This document shows positions 24,065-34,067 of a stretch of 64,000 bases of DNA, one piece after another (position 1 is the stretch's first letter; the number at the start of each line of letters is the position of its first letter). The translations under genes and the position numbers were made by a program. Below the pieces are notes generated by a model. The model was not told the origin of the DNA. It worked only from the letters and a program-made list of their open reading frames with translations, and ran no database searches. Origin of the DNA: Theropithecus gelada (Eukaryota > Chordata > Mammalia > Primates > Cercopithecidae); the NCBI RefSeq assembly GCF_003255815.1, contig NC_037689.1, positions 140,098,938 to 140,162,937 on the forward strand. The letters are read 5' to 3'.

Positions 24065-24262
24065 ACGTAGCGCAGTGGTTGAGAGTTTGAACTCTGAAAC
24101 TACTGCCTGGATTTGAGTGCTAGTTCTGTCAGTTAATGTCTACTTGATTAACCTTATCTCTCGGCTTCAGTTTGTTAATGTATTAAATGGAGATGACTGT
24201 GGTACCTACTTTGCGGAACTGTTGTAATAATTAAAAGTGTAGACACATGTAAAGATCTTTTT
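24065..24262 (+). mobile_element. MIR SINE
   Basis: Plus-strand MIR: tRNA-derived head 'gcgcagtggttgagagtttgaactctg', the core 'tgcctggatttgagtgctagttctg', and the tail 'cttcagtttgttaatgtattaaatggagatgactgtggtacctact'. Not a tRNA gene: the anticodon arm is not kept. Confidence 0.88.
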
Positions 24263-24264
24263 TC

Positions 24265-24614
24265 GTGGCTAGCATTTTCACCCTTTTAATGAGATTTATG
24301 TGATGAGTAGAAGTTGTTGATTTTAGTGGCGTAACATTTATAATATTCTAATTTGTGTTTAGGGGCTGTATCTTAAGAACTACTTTCATATGACTAGGTC
24401 AAAAAGATGTTTCCTTACATTTTTTAACAAAATATAGAAAATACGGTGGCTTCACAGTAGTTAAAAATGGAAATAAAACATATTTTGTATATAGGCAAGT
24501 GGTTGAATAGACTATTTATACATGATGTGAAATATTGATGACTTATAGAAGAGAATGTATTGGTGCTGTATGTATTGATACATGGAGTGATAGGCTTTAT
24601 TAAATTTAAAAATG
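24265..24614 (+). repeat. Second half of the inverted duplicate pair
   Basis: Runs from GTGGCTAGCATTTT to TTAAATTTAAAAATG and matches the minus strand of 5362-5718 end to end. It starts directly after the MIR. One long exact run is the 21 bases preceding the T/C difference in 'aaga actacttt(c/t)atatgac'. Probably an old L1 3' UTR piece. Confidence 0.65.
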
Positions 24615-25103
24615 CAGCTTCTGTGCACTCAGAAAATGTTAGCTGTTATGCTGTAATTACTCATGTGTGGCTAGATCCTATTTGTACACACTTAGGAATT
24701 TTATTTGTTATTATATGGTCTTTTTTATGATTATGTTATTTGGGGGTTTGGTATAAAATTATGCTATATGCAGAACAACATAATTTTCAAGCTTTATTGT
24801 TGTATTTATGGCCATGGAAAAATTTAAATGGTATTGAGGTTAGCCGTGGAGCAATATAAACATGTTATGCTTTTTGGGATCGCACAGTGAAAATTTGAGA
24901 AAGTTTCTTTATAGTTGTTGGCATATTTAAATATTCTACCCATTCTGAGGTCATTCTAGTGATTCATGTTTTCATAGAATTGCCCCCCCCCCACCCCACT
25001 TTATTCAGGCTTTCCTCATTCTCACTTCTTACTTTTTGTGTTGCATTTCTTTTTGCCTCCCGGTCTTTTTCCCCTATAGAATTAACTATTGATTTACATA
25101 TTG
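24615..25103. other. Unassigned, with a C10 tract
   Basis: AT-rich, no named element. A run of ten C then ACCCC occurs at about 24984-24999. Confidence 0.5.
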
Positions 25104-25638
25104 TGATGATTAATTTTAGGTGCAAACTGAATTAAGGAATACTTAGAGAACCCGTAAAGCATTATTTTGGAAGTGTCTATGAGGGTATTTCCAGAGGAGA
25201 TTAGCTTGTGAGTCTGTGTAGGTTAGGTGGGGTAGGTCTGCCCTCAGTGTGGACTGGCATTATCCAATCTGCTGGAGGCCTGAATAGAATTTAGAAAGAT
25301 AGAGAAAAGATGATTTCTTCTCTCTCTCATCTGGAGCTGGGACACTTCTTCTCCTGGCCTTGGATATCAGAACTCCAGGATCCCTGGCCTTTGGACACTG
25401 GATCTTACAGCAGCACCCCCTAACCCTTGGGTTCTCAGTCCCTGGACTGTTACACCACTGACTTCTCTGGCTCTGAAGCCTGTGGACTTGGACTGAGCCA
25501 TGCAACTGGCATCCCTAGGTCTCCAGCTTGCAGATGGCTTATTTTAGAACCTCTCTGCCTCCATAACAGTGTGAGACAATTACTCTGATAAATCCCCTCT
25601 CATATATTTATATCTATATGGAGAACCCTGCTAATATA
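25104..25638 (+). mobile_element. MLT2-like (ERV-L) solo LTR
   Basis: Starts TGATGATTAATTTTAGGTG and ends GAACCCTGCTAATATA, with 'gaggcctgaatagaa', 'gagctgggacacttcttctcctgg' and 'ctctctgcctccataacagtgtgag' as in MLT2-class LTRs. No ERV-L internal sequence adjoins it. The target duplication is not obvious. Confidence 0.7.
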
Positions 25639-25759
25639 GCTATCTCACCACTTTTCTCAGATAAACCAATGATTGATATTATGTATGGGTTCTTCTATTT
25701 ATATTTTCTATTTTTTTGTTCTATATGATTACTGAAGGTTAATTTGTTGTCTTTGTTAT

Positions 25760-28700
25760 TTACTTATTTTAATTAATTTTTATTTAATTTTTAATTTCAA
25801 TAGCTTTGAAACCAAGAATAGTACAAGTTATTCTTGGTTACATGGCAAAATTATATAGTGGAAAATTCTGAGATTGTAGTGCCCCCATCACCTGCATAGT
25901 GTACATTGTGTATGTAGATTTTTATCCAGTATGTAGATTTTTATCCCAAACCTCCCTCCAGCCCTCCCCTTTCTGTGTCTCCAAAACCATTATTTCACTC
26001 TATATGCCTTTGCATATTCATAGCTTAGGTATCACTTATAAGTGAGAACATACGGTGTTTGGTTTTCTATTTCTGGGTTATATCACTTAGGATAATGGCC
26101 TCCAGCTTTATTTAAACTACTGCAAAAGACATTATTTTGTTACTTTTTATGGCAAGAAATATTCCATGGTGTACATATACCACAGTTTTTTATCCACTCG
26201 TTGGTCAATGGGCACTTAAGTTGGTTCTATATCTTTGCATTTGTGAATCAGGCTGCAGTAAACATATGTGTACATGTATACATATATATATATTGACTTT
26301 ATATATAGGTATACTTTATATATAATGACTATATATATTTATAATGACTTCATTTATTTGGGGTAGGTACTCAGTAGTAAGATTGCTGGATAAAAATGGT
26401 AGATCCACTTTTAGTTCTTTCAGGAAACTCCATATCGTTTTCCATGAAAGCTGTACTAATTTAAATTACAATCAGAAGTGTATAAGTGTTACCCTTTCTC
26501 CCATTCACACCAACATGTATTGTTTTTTAAATTTTTTAAAAATGACTATTCTTGCAGAAATAAGGTGGTATCTCATGTTGGTTTTAATTTTCACTTCCAT
26601 GATGATTAGTGAAGTTGGACATTTTTTCATACATTTTGTGGCCACGTATATATCTCCTTTTGAGAAATGTCTACTCATGTCATTTTCTCACTTTTTGATG
26701 GGATTATTTGGATTTTTTCTTGATGATTTGTTTGAGTTCCTTGTAGATTCTGGATATCAGTTGTTTGTCAGATGCATAATTTGCAAATATTTTCTCCTGT
26801 TTTGTGGATTGTCTGTTTACTCGAATGATTATTTCTTTTGCTGTCCAGAAATTTTTAAATTTAATCATGTCCCATTTCCTTATTTTTGTCTGTGTTGCAT
26901 TTGCTTTTTGGGTTTTAGTCATGATTTCTTTGCTTAGGACAATGTCCAGAAGAGTTTTTCCAAGAATATAATCTATTTATATCTTCAATTCATCTTGAAT
27001 AGATTTAAATCTTCAATCCATCTTGAATAGATTTTTGTATAAGATGAGACATAGTGATCCAATTTCATTCTTCTACATATGGCTAACTAGTTTTCTAAGC
27101 ACCATTTATTAAGTAGGGTGTCCTTTCCCCAATTTATGTTTTTGTATGCTTTGTCAAAGATCAGTTGGTTTTAAGAATTTGGCTTTATTTTTGGGTTCTT
27201 ATTTTGTTCCAATGGTCTGTGTGCATACTTTTATACCAGTACCATGCTATTTTGGTAACTAGAGTTTTGTAGTATAACTTGAAGTCAGGCAATGTGATGC
27301 CTCCAGATTTGTTTTTTTTGCTTAGGATTACTCTGACTATGTGGACTCTTTTGTTTTTTTTTTTTTTTGGTTTCATACAAATTTTGAGTTGTTTTTTTTT
27401 CTAACTCTGTGAAAAATAGTGTTGGTATTTTGATGGGAATTGCATTCAATCTGTAGACTACTTTGGAAAGTGTGGTCATTTTCAAAATATTGATTCTTCC
27501 AATCCATGAGCATGGGATGTGTTTCCATTTGTTTGTGTCATCTATCATTTCTTTCAGCAATGTCCTGTAGTTCTCCTTGTAGAGATCTTTCACATTCCTG
27601 GTTAAGTATATTCTGAGGTTTTTGTTTTTTTTTTGCAGCTGTTATAATAGGAATTGAGTTATTGATTTGATTCTTAGCTTGGTCATTGCTGGTGTATAGC
27701 GGTATTACTAATTTATGTACATTGACATTGTAACCTGAGACTTCACTGAATTCGTTGATCAAATCTAGAAGTCTTTTTTGGTGAGTCTTTAGGGTTTTCT
27801 AGATATACAGTCATATTATCAGTGAACAATGGTAGTTTGACTTCCTCTTTTCCAATTTGGATGACCTTTATTTCTTTCTCTTGCTTGATTGCTTTTGCTA
27901 GGATTTTCAATACTATGTTGCATAGAAATGGTGTAAGTGGGCATACTTGTTTTGTTTCAATTCTTCAGGGAAATGCTTTTAACTTTTCTCCATTCAGTAT
28001 TATGTTGACTGTGGGTTTGTCATACACGGCTTTTATTAATTTGAGGTAAGTCTCTTTTATGCCTATTTTATTGATGGTTTTCATCAATAAAGGGATGTTG
28101 GATTTTAGTGAATGCTTTTTCTGCATCTATTGAGATGATCGATATACTTTGGATCTGTGTTCCTACCCAAATCTCATATTCTATTTTAATCCCTAATGTT
28201 GGAGGTGTGGCGTGGTGGGAGGTGATTGGCTCATGGCGGTGGATCCATCATGAAGGATTTAGAACCATTCTTTTGATGCTGTTCTCTTTATAGAGTTCTG
28301 GTGAGACCTGGTTGTTTAAAAGTGTGTGCCACCTCCCCTCTCTCTCTCTTCCTCCTGCTCCAGCCATGAAAGACATGCTGGCTTTCTTTTTGCCTTCTGC
28401 CATGATCGAAAGTTTCCTGAGTTCTCCCCAGAAGCTGAGCAGATGCCAGTATCACACCTCCTATATAGGCTGTGGAACTGTGAAGCAATTAAAACTCTTT
28501 TTAAAAAATATATATAAGTTACCCAGTCTCAGGTATTTCTTTATCACGGTGCAAGAATGGATTAATACAATGATCATACCATTTTGTTTTTACTTGTTTA
28601 CATGATGTATCACATTTATTGACTTCCCTGTGTTAAACCATCCCTGCACCTCTGAAATGAAACCCAGTTGACCATTGTGTATTATCTCTTTTATGTGCTG

Positions 28701-29180
28701 TTGGATTTGGTTAGCTGATACTTTTTTGAGTATTTTTGCATCTATGTTCATTGGGAATATTGGTCTGTATTTCTTTGTGTTGTTATGTTCTTTCCTAGTT
28801 TTGGTATCAGGGTGATTCTGGCTTCAAAGAATGACTCAGGGAGGATTCCCTCTTTCTCAATATTTTGGAATAGTTTCAGTAGGATTGGTACCAATTCTTC
28901 TTTGAATGTCTTGAAGCTGTGAATCCATCTGGCTCTGGGTGGTTATTTTTTGGCATTTTTATTTTTACTACTGATTCAATGTCACTGCTTGTTTTTGGTG
29001 TGTTCAGGGTTTCTATTTCTTCCTGACTTAATCTAAGAGGGTTGTATGTTTCTAGGAATTTATCTATTACCTCGAGGTTTTCCAGTTTGTGTGCATAGAG
29101 GTGTTCATAGCAGTCTCAGATGATGTTTTGTATTTCTGTGGTGTAGGTTGTAATGTTTCCAGTTTCATTTCTAATTGAGG
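25760..29180 (-). mobile_element. L1 of L1MA/L1PB age, ORF2 and 3' UTR, split by an MST LTR
   Basis: Reverse L1 reading from a 3' UTR at about 25760 through ORF2 to about 29180, where it stops in the middle of ORF2 ('gtaggttgtaatgtttccagtttc'). It is continuous apart from the MST LTR at 28140-28569 and a TA-rich expansion at about 26270-26345. ORF2 is broken many times; the longest frame on the coding strand is 102 codons. The 197-codon plus-strand frame at 26344-26937 is a non-coding shadow. Confidence 0.85.
28140..28569 (+). mobile_element. MST-type MaLR solo LTR
   Basis: Starts CGATATACTTTGGATCTGTG (TG mutated to CG) and ends GGATTAATACA. Perfect 5-bp target duplications ATGAT at 28135-28139 and 28570-28574. 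The interrupted L1 reads straight through once the LTR is set aside. Confidence 0.93.
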
Positions 29181-29600
29181 CAGAATAAGGAATGGCTTCT
29201 CTCAGTCCATGCAGGAGACTGGGAACACACACAAGGCTCCTCCCACTGCCATTCCTATTTTTACAGTCCTCATTTCTCCCTAAATCAGTTCCAGTGCTGG
29301 GTAAGGTTAAGACCTTCCCCCGTGGCCTGGATTTCCAGTTTACCTTGAGGGTGTGTCTATCCTAGAGGCAACTTCTCCCCCTTTCATACTCTGAGGACTC
29401 ACAGTTTTTTGCCTGGCTCACAGTGCAGGCTGCAGCCTGCTGCTTCTTTCAAAGAATCTGTGGATTTCAGTTTTTCTGTTAAGTTCTTGCATGCTTGTTG
29501 GAAAACAAAAAGTTCACAGTGTGAATATCTACACACTCTTTCGTCTTTCCAAGTGGGAGAGGCATGCTAACACTACTTTCAATCTTCCATCTGTGGAAAA
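29181..29600 (-). mobile_element. L1-leader-like GC-richer segment
   Basis: Joins the truncated L1 ORF2 at about 29180. Words such as 'caggctgcagcctgctgcttctttcaaagaatctg' look like an old L1 5' UTR in reverse. If so, the L1 has lost the first half of ORF2 and ORF1. The assignment is tentative. Confidence 0.4.
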
Positions 29601-29697
29601 AATGTTTACTTATTTTTAATATAAAATTATAGATAATTACAAAAGCCCTGGAGGTAGAGGAGATGTCATCCATGTTCTTTCTTCTCTTCCCCCTAAA

Positions 29698-29842
29698 GTG
29701 TACAAATATGCATATGTATGTATATGTATATATATACACACACACACACACATATATATGCATATTTATTATAAAAACAAATAATATGTTTTTATAATAT
29801 ACATATTATATATACACATACACACATATTATTTGTTTTTAT
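29698..29842. repeat. TA/CA microsatellite with a perfect 19-bp inverted repeat
   Basis: ATAAAAACAAATAATATGT at 29771-29789 is exactly complementary to ACATATTATTTGTTTTTAT at 29824-29842, with a 34-base AT/CA loop. The left flank is alternating TA and CA. Confidence 0.9.
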
Positions 29843-29879
29843 GTTATGAAATAATGTCATTAAGCACCAGTTAGTGTTG

Positions 29880-30849
29880 AAGTCATTTGGAGACCTCAAG
29901 GCTATCTCCACTTTTATTCCCTAAGATTTTAAATCTTGGATTACTGTCACCTTTTCAAACACAACCCCTCTTGTCATAATTATTTGTAATTTCAGTATAC
30001 ACTTATGTCATTTTTCAATACCTTGATCTCTCAGTCCCTCGGCCTCCTCCCCTTCCATGGTCATTTCCAACCTCCTCTCTTAGCCAACCAACCCCCCCAT
30101 GGCCATACCCTAGAAGTTGCCATTAAATATGTGCAAATCCTTGAGCCCTTAAATGTCATACATACTACTGTCTTGACTGCCCATCCTAATCTTTCAGTTC
30201 ACTTTTTCTAGTTCTTCAACTCCAAAAACTCTTAGATCACATTGAAACCTCATATTCAATAATTTAACATGTTTAATTGCCCCTTACCTTTTTTATTCCC
30301 TTGCTGTCTTTCTTACCTAGCTTTAATACCATAACTCATCATTATAACTCCTTTGCATGTACCCTCAATCGTTTTAACCCTTTCCCACTTAATTTTACTC
30401 TCCTGGCAAAATCCCAATTCTGATTAAAATGAATCCCTTCATATTTTTCACTTGCACCTATGCGGTTGAACTTAGTTGGATAAAGCTTTCACAAGTATGT
30501 CCCCTATTCTCATTTGAAATTCAGGATCGTTACCCTTAAGTCAGTCCTTAATTCTATCTGCTAAACATTGTATTTTCCTAGTTCATTTCTTTACTATACA
30601 TTTAAATGTCTCATACTTTTTTTCTTCTGCTACCACTCTTTCATTCACACTCTCATCTGATAATTTTATTCTTTAATTCATTGGGATACTAAAATCAACT
30701 AGTACAGAAATTCCACAGGCTTATTTCACCACATCTACCTCTTTGCCTGTGTCAGGCCTTATACATGTTGTGCCTGTCCTGTTTCCATGGATGAACCCTT
30801 TATTCTACCAGTCCACATGTGCACTGACTTTAGCCTCTTCTCACTTACT
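29880..30849. other. Pyrimidine-rich unassigned DNA, perhaps upstream L2
   Basis: Plus strand is C/T-rich with no open frame above 68 codons. It leads into a recognisable L2, so it may be L2 upstream sequence. I see no direct proof. Confidence 0.35.
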
Positions 30850-31316
30850 GATAGACGTATTGCTGTAATGAAGTTCTCCATAGAGCAGCCAGATGCTATT
30901 AAAACACAGGCCAAAAATGTTACACCTGCAGGATTTTCCCATCTCGCTCCAGGTGAAAGTTTTCACAATGGACTACAGGACCCTTTACAATCAGGCCCTG
31001 TTTTCTCTCTGACCTCATTGTCAGTTACTGCCCTCGCTGTTCTTCTTCCTTTCCAGCCACACTGAACTCCTTTCTATTTTTGCAACATGTGAGGCTCACA
31101 GATTCTCTAGGCTTTGAATTGTTATTTCTTCTGTTTTGAAGTGCCCTCTGTTAGATCCGTTAGATCTTTACATCTCTGCTCAGATGTAACCTTTTCAGTG
31201 TGTCCATCCTTGACACCTCTCTTTAAAATAGCAACCTCTTCTGACAATATTGAACTTTACAGGAGCTCTGAGATCCTGGATAACCATCAAAAATTACTTC
31301 CCATACTTTTATGTAC

Positions 31317-31858
31317 CTGAAAACAAGAGAGTACAAAGAACTACCCCTCACCGTGTGACGGGGATAAGACTCAATGATTTCCCTCTTGTTTACCTAGACA
31401 GACTCGGTAAGTTGTCATTCCTTGCCTTATAAATGATTAGCTGGTCTGTTTTACTCACTGACCAATCCAAACACAACACCTGACTTGACCAAACTTTAGC
31501 GAAGTTTCTCTCCTTCCTACAGGCCCCTGAACTTTGACCTCTCCACAGCTTGAGCCAGCTGACAACTCTTCTTAACTGCCCCTCCCAAGAGTAGGCTATC
31601 CACAAAAGAAAATCATTATCTGATCCATCACACCACCCAAAGCGTCACACCCAGCTCTTTCTAGACTTGTTTACTCATCATTACAAAAGAGAAGACCTTT
31701 TTCACCTGATCTTTGAAATGCTTGCATTTCCTACCTTGGGGGGGGGGGGGGGAAGCTCTTTTTTACCCTATTGTAATAGTCCACCTTTTCTTATTACAAT
31801 AATCTTTTCCAATAAAGTCTCTCCTGGCCTAAATACAGATTTGTTTTTATTTGATGCT
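31317..31858 (+). mobile_element. ERV1-like solo LTR
   Basis: Interrupts the L2. It starts about TGAAAACAAGAGAGTAC, has a mid region 'cctgaactttgacctctccacagcttgagcc' and ends with an AATAAA at 31811-31816 followed by 'gtctctcctggcctaaatacagatttgtttttatttga', a normal LTR polyadenylation layout. It contains a run of 15 G at 31738-31752. Family name not assigned; exact ends uncertain. Confidence 0.5.
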
Positions 31859-32008
31859 CCTTAGAAATTCATATCATATTCCCTAACTTATTTTTCCTCC
31901 GTAGAACTTGTCACCACCTGACATGCTATGCATTTTACTTACTTGTTTATATTTTGTCTCTTATTATGTGTAATGAAAGGGATTTGTATCTGCTTTGGTT
32001 GCTGTTAT

Positions 32009-32398
32009 TGTCACGCGCATGCGTGTGAAGAGAGTCCACCAACAGGCTTTGTGTGAGCAACAAGGCTGTTTATTTCACCTGGGTGCAGGCGGGCTGAGTC
32101 CGAAAAAGGAGTCAGCAAAGGGTGGTGGGATTATCATTAGTTCTTATAGGTTTGGGATAGGTGTACAAAGTACATTCTTAAGGGCAGGGGAGAATATTAC
32201 AAAGTACCATCTTAAGGGCGGGGGAGAATATATCCTATTAGTTAGGGTGGGGCAGGAACAAATCACAGGGGTGGAATGTCATCGGTTAAGGCTATTTTCA
32301 CTTCTTTTGTGGATCTTCAGTTGCTTCAGGCCATCTGGATGTATACATTGCAGGTCACAGGGGATATGATGGCTTAGCCTGGGCTCAGAGGCCTGACA
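32009..32398 (-). mobile_element. LTR7-type (HERV-H) solo LTR
   Basis: Read on the minus strand it starts TGTCAGGCCTCTGAGCCC and ends ACGCGCATGCGCGTGACA-like (plus strand TGTCACGCGCATGCGTGTGA). The family block 'cagcccgcctgcacccaggtgaaataaac' is present in reverse with its AATAAA. The plus-strand frame at 31995-32369 is a shadow. Perfect 5-bp target duplications GTTAT at 32004-32008 and 32399-32403. At 390 bp it is a little short. No HERV-H internal region remains, so it arose by LTR-LTR recombination. Confidence 0.88.
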
Positions 32399-32560
32399 GT
32401 TATATTCCCAGCAACTAGAACTATGTCTGGCACAAAATAAATATTTAATATATATTTATTGAATAAAGAAATGAATAGATAGCAAATCCATTCTATCATC
32501 AATATTTTATGATTACTTTATTAAGCTTTTTAAATAAAACATAAGATAACGTTGAAGTAT

Positions 32561-32860
32561 TTTTTTTTTTTTTTTGTGACAGGGTCTCGCTCTGTCACTA
32601 AGGCTGGAGTGCAGTGGCATTATCACCACTGACTACAGCCTCAACTTCCCTGACTCAAGCAATCCTCCCACCTCTAAGTCTCCTGAGGAGCTGGGACTGC
32701 AGACATGTGTCAACACACCCGGCTAATTTTTGTATTTTTTGTAGAGATGGGGTCTAACCATGTTGCCCAGGCTGGTCTCAAACTCCTAGATTTAAGGGAA
32801 CTGCCCACCTTGGCCTCCCAAAAGTCCTGGAACAACAGGCATGAGCCACCACACACGACC
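32561..32860 (-). mobile_element. AluJ
   Basis: Reverse Alu of old type ('gacagggtctcgctctgtcac', 'tgactcaagcaatcctcccacc', 'gtagagatggggtctaaccatgttgcccaggctggtctc'). GTTGAAG on each side (32551-32557 and 32863-32869) marks the target site. Confidence 0.9.
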
Positions 32861-33059
32861 CTGTTGAAGACTTATATACCTTTAAAGAATTTCAGTTCCC
32901 CTCTTTCTATTCCTCTTCCACTCTTCCTCAGAAGAAATCAAAAACAATATGAATATTTTCAATTTGTTTTATAAACCTTTATATACTACATGCAATCATG
33001 AAAATTATATGATATTATGGGTGCTTTTAAATATGTGTATATATCATATTGTATCTTAA

Positions 33060-33525
33060 TACCAGGTTTTTGAGTTCTTATCAGTCAATCTACATAGTAT
33101 GAGAGTTGACAGAGTAGATCCTCTCTCTTTTTACTTATTTGCAGAAGTATTTTGCTTATTCTTTGCTTCTTACTTATAGTTATGATTCTTAGAATAAGGT
33201 TTTCAAAGTCCATTGGTTTATATGGTGAATTTTACTGATAGATTTTCTTAAGGGTTTCAAGTGCTAGCTTTTGTTTTCTACCACTTCATTTAGGATTTTT
33301 GCATCTATATTCATAAGTGATTTTGGACTTAAGTTATCTTTTCTTGCACTGTCCGTATCTTATTGTCATGTATAAGATATACTTGCCTCTTGGAGGGTTA
33401 GGTAGCTTTTCTTATTATTTTTTTCTTTTTTATTAACCACTTTATTGATATATAATTTCCATACCATAGACTTTACCATTTAAAATGTATAGTTCAATGA
33501 TTTGGGACACATTACATTATTTTAT
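33060..33525 (-). mobile_element. L1M fragments (ORF2 and 3' UTR pieces)
   Basis: 33170-33400 reads as reverse L1M ORF2 ('taggatttttgcatctatattcataagtgattttgg'). 33425-33525 reads as reverse old-L1 3' UTR ('ccactttattgatatataatttccataccatag'). The ORF2 part seems to resume at 40935, on the far side of the younger L1. Confidence 0.55.
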
Positions 33526-33839
33526 TTTTATTTACTTATTTATTTATTTATTTTGTTGAGACAAGAGTCTCACTCTATCACCCCAGGCTGGAATGCAATG
33601 GCATGGTCTTGGCTCACTGCAACCTCCTCCTCCCGGGTTCAAGTGAGTATCCCGCCTCAGCCTCCCAAGTAGCTGGGATTACAGGCTTGTGTCACCACAC
33701 CCGGCTAATTTTTGTATTTTTAGTAGAGATGGAGTTTCACTATGTTGCCCAGACTGGTCTTAAAATCCTGACCTCATGATCTACTTGCCATGACCTTCCA
33801 AAGTGCCGGGATTACAAGCATGAGCCACCGTGCCTGGCC
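33526..33839 (-). mobile_element. AluS with TTTA-rich tail
   Basis: Reverse Alu. The left tail is (TTTA)n-like, the right end GTGCCTGGCC abuts, after five bases, the T tail of the long L1. No clear target duplication, because the L1 lies against it. Confidence 0.88.
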
Positions 33840-34067
33840 TTCCATTTTTTTTTTTTTTTTAATTAATCTTTACGTTCTGGGATACTTGTGCAGAACATGC
33901 AGGTTTGCTACATAGGTATACACGTACCATAGTGGTTTGCTGCACCCATCAACCAGTCATCTACATTAGGAATTTATCTTAATGGTGTCCCTCCCCTAAC
34001 CCCCCCCACCCCCTGACAGGCCCTAGTGTGTGATATTCCCCTCCTTGTGTCCATGTGTTCTCATTGT

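Larger units (their letters stand above)
30850..32475 (+). mobile_element. L2 LINE 3' region, split by two LTRs
   Basis: Typical L2 order: 'agcagccagatgctattaaaac', 'caggaccctttacaatcaggccctg', 'ttcctttccagccacactgaactcc', 'ctctgctcagatgtaacc', then, after the LTR at about 31317-31858, 'gaacttgtcaccacctgacatgctatg', and after the LTR7-like element 'cagcaactagaactatgtctggcacaaaataaatatttaat'. It ends in TGAATAAA-type tail units near 32475. Ancient and non-coding. Confidence 0.75.

Noticed and set aside
24065..24100. tRNA-like A-box sequence
   Set aside because: Part of the tRNA-derived head of a MIR SINE. No cloverleaf or anticodon arm is present.
26344..26937. 197-codon plus-strand frame with hydrophobic stretches
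   Set aside because: Antisense to old L1 ORF2. The T-rich strand produces Phe/Leu/Ile-rich chance peptides that look membrane-like.
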